Below the pieces are notes generated by a model. That model was not told the DNA's origin. It ran no database searches and worked only from the letters and a program-made list of their open reading frames with translations. Shown piece after piece: positions 1 to 8,352 of a stretch of DNA of 64,000 bases. Source of the stretch: Cohnella rhizoplanae (GTDB lineage Bacteria > Bacillota > Bacilli > Paenibacillales > Paenibacillaceae); assembly GCF_948329515.1 (NCBI RefSeq), contig NZ_CAOJCN010000015.1:62001-126000 (forward strand), given 5' to 3'. The position numbers were made by a program, and so were the translations under genes. The first letter of the stretch is position 1. Every line of letters starts with the position of its first letter.

Positions 1-2
1 TC

Positions 3-1622
3 GCCCTGCTCATGCAAGGCCGTATCGAGCTCGTGCTCCTCATCTACGCCGCCGCGTGCATCGGGGCCGTCGCGGTCCCGCTTAATACTTACAGCAAAAA
101 GGACGAGCTGCGCGCCCTCCTGCGGGACTGCAAGCCCGCCGCCTTGTTTCTGGACAAAGAAGGGCAGCGGCAGTCGTATCTCGCGATGGTCGCCGAGCTG
201 CTGGCGGAGACCGGCGGTCCGGATCCGACCGCGGACGGCCCGGATGAGACAGCGGACGGCTCGGACGCCGATGGCCGATTGCCGGCCCATCTGTTCGTGC
301 TGGCCGACCCGGCCGAGACGCGCGCCCCGTTCCGCCCCTTCGCCGAGCTCGCAGGCGAGGCGGCGAAGGCAGAACCGCATGCGTTCCGGGACGCCGCCGC
401 CGCGCTTAACCTTCGCGATCCGCTCGTGCTGCTCTACACGTCCGGCACCTCCGGCAAACCCAAAGGCGTGCTGCGCTCTACCGCCTCCTTCTTGTCCGCC
501 GCCCGCGCGCCCAAGCGGACAGGCTTCGCCTCGGGCGCGCTGCTGCGACTGACGGATCGCCTCACGCGCAGGCTGTCCATCATGAGCCTGCTGCCGCTGT
601 ACCACATGGGCGGGTTCGCGACGATCTTCACCGCCCTGAAAGCCTGCTCGATCCGTATCGTCATGCTCAGCCACTACAGCCCGAACAACGCTCTCGCCTT
701 CATTGAACGGTTCAAATGCCGGGTGCTCGTGGGCACCCCGTTCATGATCGAGCAGATGCTGTCAGCCGAAGCGAGAGACCGGTACGATCTTCGCAGCCTC
801 CTCGGACTCGTCTTCACCTCGTCGGCCGTCGACCGCCGCATCCTCGAGCGCATCACGCGAGAGCTGCACATTTATTTTTTCATGGTCAGCTACGGATCGA
901 CCGAAGCCGGCGCCGTCGCGAACGGCATCTGCGTGACCGACCGCAAGCCGCATCCGCTGCTGTCGCCGCTCTACGGGCTCCTCATGCAGTCGCGCCTGGT
1001 GAGCGGGTTCATCGGCTTGCAGCAGTTTTTGGAATGCGAGTACAGCCTGGCAGGCAAGGTGGACCCGCATGTCGAGGTGGGGATCGTAGACGCCGCGACC
1101 GGCAGCCGCCTGCCTCCCGGAGAGCAGGGCGAGATCTGCATCCGGAGCCACCGGGTCATGCGCTACGCCGGACAGACGGACGCTGCGGATGCGGGGCCAT
1201 CCGCGGACGGCTGGTTCCGCTCCGGCGACCTCGGCTATGTGGACGCGCGCGGACATCTGGTCGTCACCGGCAGGATCAAGCGCATCATCTCCCGAGGCGG
1301 CGAGAAAATCTCGCCGGTCGAGATCGAGCGCGCCCTGCTGAAGCTGTCCGGCGTCGAGTCCGCGTTCGTCGTAGGCGTGCCGGACGAGAGATACGGAGAA
1401 CAGGTCTGCGCCTGTATCGTGCCCCGCCGGGACGCGGCGCTCATCGCCGAGAAGATCCGGCTGGACCTCGCCGGCAGCCTCTCCGCCTTCAAGATCCCCG
1501 CGCATATTCTGTTCGTGCCGTACTTGCCGATGTCCCCGACGGGCAAGATCTCGGTCGCGGACGTCAGAGAACTGGCGCTTGGGCAGCTCGCGCAGGCAGG
1601 GGAGAACAGGCTGAATGCGTAA
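3..1622 (+). CDS. Acyl-adenylate-forming ligase (AMP-dependent synthetase), 5'-truncated by the window
   Basis: The frame is open to the left window edge (residues Ala-Leu-Leu precede the first Met at 12), so the true start lies outside. The visible 537 residues carry the ANL-superfamily core motifs. The phosphate-binding loop LLYTSGTSGKPKGV lies near residue 140, YGSTEAG near 293, then SGDLGYVD, the hinge region GRIKRIISRGGEKISPVEIE, and a C-terminal PTGKIS with the catalytic lysine. Such enzymes activate a carboxylate with ATP and usually pass it to CoA or a carrier. The substrate cannot be read from sequence. Its last 8 bases overlap the next gene, a membrane acyltransferase, so the two are probably translated together and may act on the same acyl group. 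Family call is firm, specificity unknown. Confidence 0.9.
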   Translation, partial: ALLMQGRIELVLLIYAAACIGAVAVPLNTYSKKDELRALLRDCKPAALFLDKEGQRQSYLAMVAELLAETGGPDPTADGPDETADGSDADGRLPAHLFVLADPAETRAPFRPFAELAGEAAKAEPHAFRDAAAALNLRDPLVLLYTSGTSGKPKGVLRSTASFLSAARAPKRTGFASGALLRLTDRLTRRLSIMSLLPLYHMGGFATIFTALKACSIRIVMLSHYSPNNALAFIERFKCRVLVGTPFMIEQMLSAEARDRYDLRSLLGLVFTSSAVDRRILERITRELHIYFFMVSYGSTEAGAVANGICVTDRKPHPLLSPLYGLLMQSRLVSGFIGLQQFLECEYSLAGKVDPHVEVGIVDAATGSRLPPGEQGEICIRSHRVMRYAGQTDAADAGPSADGWFRSGDLGYVDARGHLVVTGRIKRIISRGGEKISPVEIERALLKLSGVESAFVVGVPDERYGEQVCACIVPRRDAALIAEKIRLDLAGSLSAFKIPAHILFVPYLPMSPTGKISVADVRELALGQLAQAGENRLNA

Positions 1623-2712
1623 CTATTATCCGGGGATCACGCTGTTCAAGGCGCTCGGCTGCGTACTCGTCGTCTTTTCCCACGAGTTGTTCATCCCGCT
1701 GATGGCGACGATGGAGAACCGGCAGTTGTCCTTCGTCGGCCTTCCCTTGAGCACCGTGGTGCCGGGGTTCTATCTGGTCGCCGGCTTTCTGGCTTATCAG
1801 GGCTGGACGCGCGCGGACGACCCGGGGCGGTACGTGCGCAGGTACGTCTGGCGGATCGCGGCGGTATACGGGCTGCTATGCTTGCTCAATATCGGGCGGC
1901 AGGTCGCGGGCGCCGTGCTGCACGGGGATACGAGCGCGAGCGGACTGCTCGCGCTGGGCAAGAGAATCGCGCTTCGCGTATTCGTGGAAGGCGCATACCA
2001 GCAGCTATGGTTCATACCGCCGCTGATCTTCGGGATGCTCGTATCCTACGCGCTCATCTCCAGGCGGCGCTTGCGGCTGTGGGCCGTCATCGCCTCCCTG
2101 TCGTTCGCGGCGGCGCAGAGCGTCGCGGGCACGCCGAGCGGACCGGTCAACGCTGCGTTGTCCGGCCTTTTCGGCGGCGAAGGCATGGATGTCATCTCCG
2201 CGGTCGCAGTCAATTACGGCGGCTTCGGCCTCGTGTTCGTCGGCGCGGGCGTTCTCCTGGCCCGACATGAGGAAGCTTTCAAACGACTCCCGGTCCTGCG
2301 GCTGCTGGCCTTTACCCTGCTGCTCGCGTCCGCGGAGACCGCTTATCTCATGTCGGCGGTGGACTGGAACGAGGCTTACAGGCTTGCGTTTTCCACGCTG
2401 CCCGCGTCTGTCCTGATGTTCTACGGCATTCTGCGCATCCGCTGGGCGGCGGTCAAGCGGCATCACCGCCTGCTCAACCGCTTCAGCCTGGTCACATTCT
2501 TCGGCCACACGCTGTTCATCAAGCTCGACCTGCTCGCGCTCGGCTGGACCTACGTCGAGACGGACGCCTGGCAGGGCACGCTCGTGTCCTGCGTCACGCT
2601 CCTTCAATGCGCGGCCGTCACGTATGCGTGGATGCGCATCGACGGGCGGCGGCGCAGCCCGCTCGCGTCCACGGGCGCAGAAAAGCCGGCCGCGGTCTCC
2701 CGCGCCGGATAA
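1615..2712 (+). CDS. Membrane acyltransferase, acyltransferase-3 family
   Basis: A 365-residue polytopic membrane protein with about ten hydrophobic segments. The N-terminus (YYPGITLFKALGCVLVVFSH) has the family's Arg/Gly-Ile...Leu-Lys...Ala/Val-Val...Ser-His pattern, in which the histidine early in TM1 is the conserved catalytic position. These proteins transfer acyl groups, commonly acetyl or succinyl, onto sugars or lipids at the membrane. The start ATG sits inside the end of the upstream ligase gene (8-base overlap, atgcgtaa), which implies translational coupling. The C-terminal 20 or so residues are Arg/Ala/Ser-rich and probably cytoplasmic. Substrate unknown. Confidence 0.8.
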   Translation: MRNYYPGITLFKALGCVLVVFSHELFIPLMATMENRQLSFVGLPLSTVVPGFYLVAGFLAYQGWTRADDPGRYVRRYVWRIAAVYGLLCLLNIGRQVAGAVLHGDTSASGLLALGKRIALRVFVEGAYQQLWFIPPLIFGMLVSYALISRRRLRLWAVIASLSFAAAQSVAGTPSGPVNAALSGLFGGEGMDVISAVAVNYGGFGLVFVGAGVLLARHEEAFKRLPVLRLLAFTLLLASAETAYLMSAVDWNEAYRLAFSTLPASVLMFYGILRIRWAAVKRHHRLLNRFSLVTFFGHTLFIKLDLLALGWTYVETDAWQGTLVSCVTLLQCAAVTYAWMRIDGRRRSPLASTGAEKPAAVSRAG

Positions 2713-2875
2713 TCGCATTGATCCAGCACGGTTCAAGCCGTCCCCCGGACGACGCCGCCCTCCGCGGATGCTTGCAGGATCGATTACCCTTAACGCTTCG
2801 ATAGCTTCCGCGCCCCGCTTAGGCATATAATAGAGGCAATCGAAATGGCTGCGAGCGAGCGGAGGGGTTACTCAC

Positions 2876-3763
2876 TTGACCTATCAACCTTTCACCTGGA
2901 CCTTGTCCGACGGGACGGTCATGGCGGCCGGCGAATGGACCGCCGGCGGAGCGAAGAACGAACGGGGCGCGAGCGAACGGACGAATGAGCGCGGGCCGGC
3001 CGCCGTCGTGCTGATCGTCCACGGCATGGGCGAGCACATGGGACGTTACGATCATGTCGCGGACATGCTGAACGAGGCAGGCTACGCGGCGCTGGGCTTC
3101 GACCAGCGCGGACATGGCCGCACGCTCGGCAAGCGCGGGCATACGCCGAGCTACGATGGGCTGCTGGAGGGCGTGGACCTGCTGTTCAAGGAGGCCGCGA
3201 GGCGTTATCCGGGCTTGCCCGTCATTCTGTACGGGCACAGCATGGGCGGCAACGTGGCGCTGAATTATCTGCTGCGGCGCAAGCCGGACGTCGCCGGCGC
3301 GGTGATCGGCAGCCCGTGGCTGAAGCTGGCGTTTGCGCCGCCGCAGGCGCAGGTGGTCATCGGACGGCTGGTCGAGCGCGTGTATCCGGGCTTCACCAAC
3401 AAGCGTCCGATGAACGTCGACCACCTGACGGCCGATCCCGGGATGGCGGAGCGATATCGCGCCGATCCGCTCGGCCACGGCCACATCACGGCGCGCTTCT
3501 TCTTCGGCGTGCAGCGGGCGGGATCGTGGGCGATCCAGCATGCGCATGAGCTGAGCGCTCCCGTGCTGCTCATGCACGGCGACGACGACCGCGTCACCTC
3601 GATCGCGGCCAGCAGGCAGTTCGCCGAGCGGGCGGGCAAGTTATGCGAATACAGGGAATGGCACGGCTACAAGCACGAGCTGCACAACGAGCTTGAGCGC
3701 GGACCCGTGCTTGCGGTCATGCGGGATTGGATCGCGGCGAGGCTGGCACCGAACGCGGATTAG
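2876..3763 (+). CDS. Alpha/beta hydrolase, monoacylglycerol-lipase-like (serine lysophospholipase)
   Basis: A 295-residue protein. The TTG start at 2876 is preceded by GGAGGGG at a good distance. No signal peptide, so cytoplasmic. The fold is clear from LIVHGMGEHMGRYDHVADML, the nucleophile elbow GHSMGG (Ser near residue 122), the acid LMHGDDDRVTS (Asp near 238) and His in YKHELHNE (near 267). The HGMGEH oxyanion loop and the fully spaced Ser-Asp-His triad are typical of the MGL/lysophospholipase branch, which hydrolyses monoacylglycerols or lysophospholipids. A residue 25-40 insertion rich in Glu/Asn/Arg (ERGASERTNERG) is low complexity. A TATAAT -10-like hexamer lies at 2826-2831, without a convincing -35. 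Confidence 0.85.
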   Translation: MTYQPFTWTLSDGTVMAAGEWTAGGAKNERGASERTNERGPAAVVLIVHGMGEHMGRYDHVADMLNEAGYAALGFDQRGHGRTLGKRGHTPSYDGLLEGVDLLFKEAARRYPGLPVILYGHSMGGNVALNYLLRRKPDVAGAVIGSPWLKLAFAPPQAQVVIGRLVERVYPGFTNKRPMNVDHLTADPGMAERYRADPLGHGHITARFFFGVQRAGSWAIQHAHELSAPVLLMHGDDDRVTSIAASRQFAERAGKLCEYREWHGYKHELHNELERGPVLAVMRDWIAARLAPNAD

Positions 3764-3793
3764 AACCGCGAATCGTTGAAGGGGGGCTGTCCT

Positions 3794-4306
3794 ATGGCAA
3801 ATACGTTTTTCATCTCGGACCATCACTTTGGACACCGCCACATCATCGACTTCGAATCCAGGCCCTTCGCGAGCGCCGAAGAGATGGACGAGGCCATGAT
3901 CGAGCGGTGGAACGCCGTCGTGGGCCGCGACGATTCCGTCTTTCATTTGGGAGATTTTTCGTTTCTGAATATGGAAAAGACGCGGGGGATCGTGAGCCGG
4001 CTGAACGGCCGGAAGACGCTGATCCTGGGCAATCACGACCGGGGCCGGTCGCGAAGCTGGTGGCTGGAAGCCGGATTCGAGGAAGTGAGCGTTTATCCGA
4101 TCATCTACAAGGACTTCTTCTTCCTCTCGCACGAGCCGATGTACATGAACAAGCACATGCCGTACGTTAACGTCCACGGCCATATCCACGGCCAGAAGTA
4201 CGAGGGCAAGAACTATTTCAACGTCTGCGTGGAGCATTGGGACTACACGCCGCTGACGTTCGAGCAGATCCGGGACGCGGTCGTGGCAAGCGAAGAGCAG
4301 GACTGA
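3794..4306 (+). CDS. Calcineurin-like metallophosphoesterase
   Basis: 170 residues. I chose ATG 3794 because a GGGGGG Shine-Dalgarno lies just before it (3781-3786). An upstream in-frame TTG at 3776 would overlap that site. The two-metal phosphoesterase motifs are complete and in order: SDHHFGH (metal ligands), GDFSF, GNHD(R) and VHGHIHG at the C-terminal end. The protein is the short stand-alone type found in bacteria and phages, about 160-190 residues. Those proteins hydrolyse phosphodiesters or phosphomonoesters of unknown natural substrate. No membrane segment or signal. It follows the lipase gene by 30 bases, so the two could share a transcript. Confidence 0.85.
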   Translation: MANTFFISDHHFGHRHIIDFESRPFASAEEMDEAMIERWNAVVGRDDSVFHLGDFSFLNMEKTRGIVSRLNGRKTLILGNHDRGRSRSWWLEAGFEEVSVYPIIYKDFFFLSHEPMYMNKHMPYVNVHGHIHGQKYEGKNYFNVCVEHWDYTPLTFEQIRDAVVASEEQD

Positions 4307-4375
4307 TCGAATCGCTAAGGACGGACGCCAGCGGACCGAGGACTAAAGGCTGACCGAGCAGAGCCGCGCGCGCGC

Positions 4376-4975
4376 TTACTTGAACCAGCCCTTTTCCCTG
4401 AACCGCTTGATCGCTTCGATCCGGTTGCTGACGTCAAGCTTATCGAGGATGACCGAGATGTAGTTGCGGACCGTTCCGTTGGACAGGAACAGCTCGCTTG
4501 CGATTTCCTTCGTGTTCTTGCCGTCGGCCATCAGGCCGATGACTTCCTTTTCCCGCTCCGTGAGCGGGTTTTCTTCTTTGTACGCCTCGTCTACGAGCTC
4601 GGCCGCGTAGATCCGGCGACCGGACATGATGCTCCGCAGCGAATGGGCGAGCTCCTCGCTCGGGCTGTCCTTCAGCAGATAGCCGTGCGCCCCCGCCTTT
4701 ACCGCCCGCTCGAAGTAACCGGCCCGCGCGAACGTCGTCAGGATGACGATTTTGCAGCCCGTGCCCTTCAGCTCTTCGGCAGCATCCAGACCGCTCTTGA
4801 GCGGCATCTCGATGTCCATGATGCACAGATCCGGCTTGAGCAGCTTGACCAGCTTCAGCGCTTCCTCGCCGTTCTCCGCCTTGCCGACCACTTCCATATC
4901 GTCCTCTAGATCGAGCACGGACGCGAGCGCGCCTAGCAGCAGCCGCTGGTCCTCGGCGATCACGATTCGTATCAT
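4376..4975 (-). CDS. desR: Response regulator DesR (NarL/FixJ type), membrane-fluidity control
   Basis: 199 residues: a receiver domain (1-120) with phosphoacceptor Asp54 in CIMDIEMP, Thr and Lys switch residues (ILTTFARAGY, LLKDSPSEE), then a LuxR-type helix-turn-helix (NPLTEREKEVIGLMADGKN to RNYISVILDKLDV). Known DesR is phosphorylated by the cold/rigidity sensor DesK and activates the desaturase gene des. Asp54 sits at the same position as in the B. subtilis protein. Its start overlaps the desK stop by 4 bases (ATGA type), so the two are co-translated. The desaturase lies just upstream of desK, giving the gene order des-desK-desR known from Bacillus. Confidence 0.92.
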   Translation of the reverse strand: MIRIVIAEDQRLLLGALASVLDLEDDMEVVGKAENGEEALKLVKLLKPDLCIMDIEMPLKSGLDAAEELKGTGCKIVILTTFARAGYFERAVKAGAHGYLLKDSPSEELAHSLRSIMSGRRIYAAELVDEAYKEENPLTEREKEVIGLMADGKNTKEIASELFLSNGTVRNYISVILDKLDVSNRIEAIKRFREKGWFK

Positions 4976-6114
4976 GTCTGCGCCACCTCCTCCTCATCCG
5001 ATTGGATCAAGATGTTCGGCACCTTGATGACGATCTCCGTACCCTCGCGGGAGACAACCTCCATCGACCCGTTGACGAATTCCAGCCGCTCCTTCATGCC
5101 GCGCAGCCCGTTCCCTCTATAAAGAGGCGGCTGCGCGCCCATTCCGACGCCGTTGTCCTTCACGCGGATCCGCAGCTCCGCGGGCGTCTGTTCGATCTCG
5201 ATCGCGCAGACGGTCGCCGAGCTGTGCTTCACGACGTTCGTCACGGCTTCCTTCAGGCACATGCTCGCCACGTTCTCGTTGAGCAGCGACGTGTTCGCGA
5301 GCCGCGGCTCGCCCTTCAGCGTGAACTCGATGTCCGCCGCCTTCAGAATTTGGCGCAGACGGCCGATCTCGTCCTCCACGTGCGTGCCCCGCATCTGCGT
5401 CACCAGCTCGCGGAGTTCCTTGAGCACATTCCTGGCCGTATGCCGGACGTCGTCGATCTCGGCCTCCGCCCGGTCCGGATTCTTGCGGATCAGCTTGGCG
5501 ACCAGGTCGCTCTTGAGTCCGATCAGGGCGAGCTTCTGGCCAAGCGTGTCGTGGAGGTCCCGGGCGATCCGCTGGCGCTCCTCCAACTTCACCAGCTCCG
5601 AGATCCGTTTGTTGGCGTCCTTCAATTCTACCTGCAGCAGCTCGCTTTTGTTGCGGTTGTAGGTCGTGACCGGCAGGAGCGTCACCGCGATCAGGCAGAC
5701 GAACACGAAAGGCGCCTGCTCGATCAGGACCGAGTTGGCGTGCATGTAGCCGACGTACACCGACAGCAGCGTCACAGCCAGATGAATCGTATATAACGTG
5801 ATGAAACCGGCCTTCCGCTGCATATTGCCGACAAAAAACGCCGTAAAGATCGAAAAATAGACGTACCCGAACATCAAGGTCATCGCGATCGAAAATAAAA
5901 TCTGCACGGAGGTCCAAAAATAAACGAGCCAGCCCTTTGAGCTGAACGATAGCAGATAGCAAACAAAAAACGCGACGATCATGAAGATGCCGATCAGCGC
6001 GTGGTACATCGTCGAGGAGCGGAATACGAAATAAAAAGGGAGGATGTAGAAGACGACCCATATATAAGGACTGAGGCCCGTGCTTCGTTGGAAAATGTGA
6101 TACCACTTCTGCAC
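4972..6114 (-). CDS. desK: Sensor histidine kinase DesK
   Basis: 380 residues from a GTG at 6114, preceded by AGAGGGGAGAGG. A further upstream Met lacks such a site, and the GTG start matches the expected N-terminus (QKWYHIFQ...LSPYIW). About five transmembrane helices (residues 10-150) form the thermosensor. A coiled region then leads to the DHp motif LEERQRIARDLHDTLGQKL, with His188 in the same register as B. subtilis DesK. The ATPase part shows NEAVTNVVKHS-type N-box (CLKEAVTNVVKHS), DNGVG and GNGLRGMKERL. DesK senses membrane order and phosphorylates or dephosphorylates DesR. The gene lies 84 bases after des and overlaps desR. Confidence 0.93.
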   Translation of the reverse strand: MQKWYHIFQRSTGLSPYIWVVFYILPFYFVFRSSTMYHALIGIFMIVAFFVCYLLSFSSKGWLVYFWTSVQILFSIAMTLMFGYVYFSIFTAFFVGNMQRKAGFITLYTIHLAVTLLSVYVGYMHANSVLIEQAPFVFVCLIAVTLLPVTTYNRNKSELLQVELKDANKRISELVKLEERQRIARDLHDTLGQKLALIGLKSDLVAKLIRKNPDRAEAEIDDVRHTARNVLKELRELVTQMRGTHVEDEIGRLRQILKAADIEFTLKGEPRLANTSLLNENVASMCLKEAVTNVVKHSSATVCAIEIEQTPAELRIRVKDNGVGMGAQPPLYRGNGLRGMKERLEFVNGSMEVVSREGTEIVIKVPNILIQSDEEEVAQT

Positions 6115-6198
6115 GGAAACCTCTCCCCTCTTAATGTTCGTCTCCCTCCCATTGTAGCCTAATTCAGACGATCGCATAAAGCGATTTACCCGAATGCG

Positions 6199-7251
6199 TT
6201 AACCCTGGCTCTGACCGGCCTTCTTGATCGAGACCCCGGATGCATGCACGCCGACGGACGGACGCTTGACCTTGCGATAGCCGACGAAGGTCTTGTTCGT
6301 CTCGTCCCACAGACGGAATCGCAGCGATTCAAGGCTGGTCGCGAGCGTGAGCGTTGCGGCGCGTTGGAGCGGCGGCGTGGCCATGTGCGCCTTCTCGAGA
6401 TTATAATTGGGCACCTTCGGATTCAGGTGATGGACATGGTGGAAGCCGATGCTGCCGGTGATCCATTGCAGAACGCGGGGAAGCTTGTAGTACGAGCTGC
6501 CTTCGACGGCCGCTTGTACGTAGCTCCAATCGGGATCGTTCTCAAAGTAAGAGTCTTCGAATTGATGCTGTACGTAGAAGAGCCAGATGCCGAGCAGTCC
6601 CGCCACGAAGAAGATGGGCAGCTGTACGAGGAGGAACGCTTCCCAGCCGATCGCCCAGATCATGCCGGCGTAGAGCGCGACGATGAGGGCATTGACCAGG
6701 TACGTATTCATGCGCTCCTTGCGCCTTGCGCCCTTCACGTTGAAACGATATTGGAGCATGAAGACGAAGATCGGTCCGAACCCGAACATGACGACCGGAT
6801 TGCGGTAGATACGATACGAAACTCGCTTCCACAAGGGAGCCGCCGCATATTCGTCCACCGTGAGGATCCAGATGTCGCCGTCGCCTCTTTTGTCGAGGTT
6901 GCCGCTGGTGGCGTGATGCTTGGCATGGCTGTTTTTCCACTGTCTGTAAGGGACCAGCGTCAGGACGCCGAGCAGCGTGCCTGCGATGTCGTTGGCCCGC
7001 TTGCTCTTGAAGAACGAGCCGTGGCAGCAGTCGTGAAACAAGATAAAGCTACGTATGACGAATCCCGATGCGACGATCAGGATGGGAAGGGCGAGCCAAT
7101 AAGATACGGAGAGGCTGGCATAGCCGGCATACCAGAGCAGCGCTAGCGGCCCCAGCGTGTTAATCAGCTGCCGGATGCTGGACTTCGCGTCCGTTTTTTC
7201 AAAAGGAAGCATGCTTTTTTTGAGTTCGGCGATTTCGCTTGCGTGTTTCAT
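6199..7251 (-). CDS. des: Acyl-lipid fatty acid desaturase Des
   Basis: 350 residues from ATG 7251 (AAGGGGGAA Shine-Dalgarno at about 7260-7268). Upstream in-frame Mets are unlikely because they would read through the operator and promoter. The three histidine clusters of membrane diiron desaturases are present: HDCCHGS, HAKHH and, near the C-terminus, HHVHHLNP, between paired membrane helices. The family member in B. subtilis is 352 residues and introduces a delta-5 double bond into phospholipid acyl chains at low temperature. The upstream DNA carries a tandem operator (7340-7376), and the two-component pair follows on the same strand. Together this is a complete cold-fluidity regulon. Confidence 0.93.
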   Translation of the reverse strand: MKHASEIAELKKSMLPFEKTDAKSSIRQLINTLGPLALLWYAGYASLSVSYWLALPILIVASGFVIRSFILFHDCCHGSFFKSKRANDIAGTLLGVLTLVPYRQWKNSHAKHHATSGNLDKRGDGDIWILTVDEYAAAPLWKRVSYRIYRNPVVMFGFGPIFVFMLQYRFNVKGARRKERMNTYLVNALIVALYAGMIWAIGWEAFLLVQLPIFFVAGLLGIWLFYVQHQFEDSYFENDPDWSYVQAAVEGSSYYKLPRVLQWITGSIGFHHVHHLNPKVPNYNLEKAHMATPPLQRAATLTLATSLESLRFRLWDETNKTFVGYRKVKRPSVGVHASGVSIKKAGQSQG

Positions 7252-7309
7252 CTGTGCATTCCCCCTTGATGGGCGTTTAGCGGAAAAGAGCTTCCGCAAC
7301 GTTATCTCC

Positions 7310-7376
7310 ATTGTAAACGGCCGAAGGATGGCGTTATAAGTCACAAGCGTCATGATCGCATGTGACAAGTGTCATG
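7310..7376 (-). promoter_or_regulatory. des promoter with tandem DesR-type operator
   Basis: Read on the plus strand, two related imperfect palindromes occur 22 bp apart: GTCACAAGCGTCATG (7340-7354) and GTGACAAGTGTCATG (7362-7376). On the coding (minus) strand they read CATGACACTTGTCAC and CATGACGCTTGTGAC. A -10-like TACAAT lies at complement 7310-7315, about 25 bp past the proximal box, with no good -35, as expected for an activated promoter. DesR is known to bind two adjacent sites upstream of des. Assignment of these boxes to DesR is by position. Confidence 0.75.
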
Positions 7377-7401
7377 CCATCGGCGGCGAGCCTGCAAATA
7401 A

Positions 7402-7437
7402 AGAGCGTTCCCGCAGGCATCACCCGAGGAACGCTCT
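7402..7437 (-). terminator. Rho-independent terminator after rplY/ctc
   Basis: Ten-base stem AGAGCGTTCC / GGAACGCTCT with a 16-base loop. On the minus strand it is followed by TTTATTT. It lies about 50 bases past the L25 stop. Confidence 0.7.
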
Positions 7438-7485
7438 ATTCGGTAGACGGTCGGCGCCGATACGGTTCCGGCTCTCCCGCGCTGA

Positions 7486-8067
7486 TTATTCCGTCGCTGC
7501 CGCAACCTCTTCGTCCCGCGCCTGCCTGCCCAGTACTTTGACCAGCATGACGGATGGATCCGTCAGCACCTCGACGCCGTCGTGGAGCTCAAGATCGGAG
7601 ACGAGCAGCTGATCGCCGACGCCCAGCTTGCTGATATCGACCTCGAAGGCCGCGAACAGCTTGTCGGGCATACACCGGATCGCGACCTCGTGAACCTCGA
7701 TCTGGAGCATGCCGCCCTCGACCAGGCCAGCGGGTTCGCCGGTGAAGTGGATGGTTGCCTTAGTATCGATGCTCGCATCCATATTAATCTGGTGAAAATC
7801 CACATGCAGCCACCTGCCCGTCAGCGTGTCCTTCTGGATCGCCTTGACGAGAACGGGAAATTCTCCCCGCTCTCCGATGGTTGCCCGCAGGATCGCCTTG
7901 GGATTCTTCTTCAGCGCGGCGGCCAGCTCGTTGCCGTTCACTTCGACGGACAGGTTGGATACGCCTACGCCGTATACGACCCCAGGTATAGATCCTTGCG
8001 CTCTCGACTGCTTCACTTGCGAAGAAGAAAAGTTGGAGCGATCCTTTAAATGGATATTCTTGCTCAT
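7486..8067 (-). CDS. ctc: 50S ribosomal protein L25 / general stress protein Ctc
   Basis: 193 residues, the long (TL5/CTC) form. The N-terminal L25 domain (about 1-90: RSNFSSSQVKQSRAQGSIPGVVYG) binds 5S rRNA, followed by the beta C-terminal domain (HFTGEPAGLVEGGMLQIEVHEVAIRCMPDKL). The Ala/Glu tail is typical. A GAGGGAG site precedes the ATG. In Bacillus, ctc is a SigB stress gene. I see no SigB promoter here, only a weak SigA-like pair (TTGTAC at complement 8122-8127 and TAGGCT at complement 8098-8103, 18-bp spacer). Its usual neighbours pth and spoVT are not present, so it is outside the common Bacillus context. Confidence 0.93.
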   Translation of the reverse strand: MSKNIHLKDRSNFSSSQVKQSRAQGSIPGVVYGVGVSNLSVEVNGNELAAALKKNPKAILRATIGERGEFPVLVKAIQKDTLTGRWLHVDFHQINMDASIDTKATIHFTGEPAGLVEGGMLQIEVHEVAIRCMPDKLFAAFEVDISKLGVGDQLLVSDLELHDGVEVLTDPSVMLVKVLGRQARDEEVAAATE

Positions 8068-8139
8068 ATACTCAACTCCCTCATGTGCTTCCAGTTAAGC
8101 CTAGCACAGTTATCTTTCGATGTACAAGGACCACGCGGA

Positions 8140-8168
8140 TTGACACGATGGCTTTCCGGTGCTAAGGT
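8140..8168 (+). promoter_or_regulatory. Candidate promoter of the glycosyltransferase operon
   Basis: TTGACA at 8140-8145, 17-bp spacer, TAAGGT at 8163-8168. It is followed by an unusually AT-rich leader (about 8180-8345) for this GC-rich DNA, containing another TATAAT at 8199-8204. No start-site evidence beyond the hexamers. Confidence 0.45.
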
Positions 8169-8352
8169 TAATAGGGAGAACATTTTCCCAAAATATTTTA
8201 TAATAACATGTTGGAATATTTAAATCAATTACTTTTAGTTGGAAATGTCACTCCAATCTCATATTCCGTTCGTGCCGAGAAATGAAGACCCTCTTTATTT
8301 CTTTTTTTGTTGTCCTCATATGGAATTAATTATTAAATCAGGAGGTAATTGT

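Noticed and set aside
3776..3793. TTG start for the metallophosphoesterase at 3776
   Set aside because: It would place the strong GGGGGG Shine-Dalgarno inside the coding region; ATG 3794 fits it.
6115..6177. Upstream ATG start for DesK at 6177
   Set aside because: The GTG at 6114 has a strong Shine-Dalgarno and gives the N-terminus and His188 register expected of the family.
8098..8127. SigB promoter of ctc
   Set aside because: No GTTTAA / GGGTAT-type elements at suitable spacing; only a weak SigA-like pair is present.
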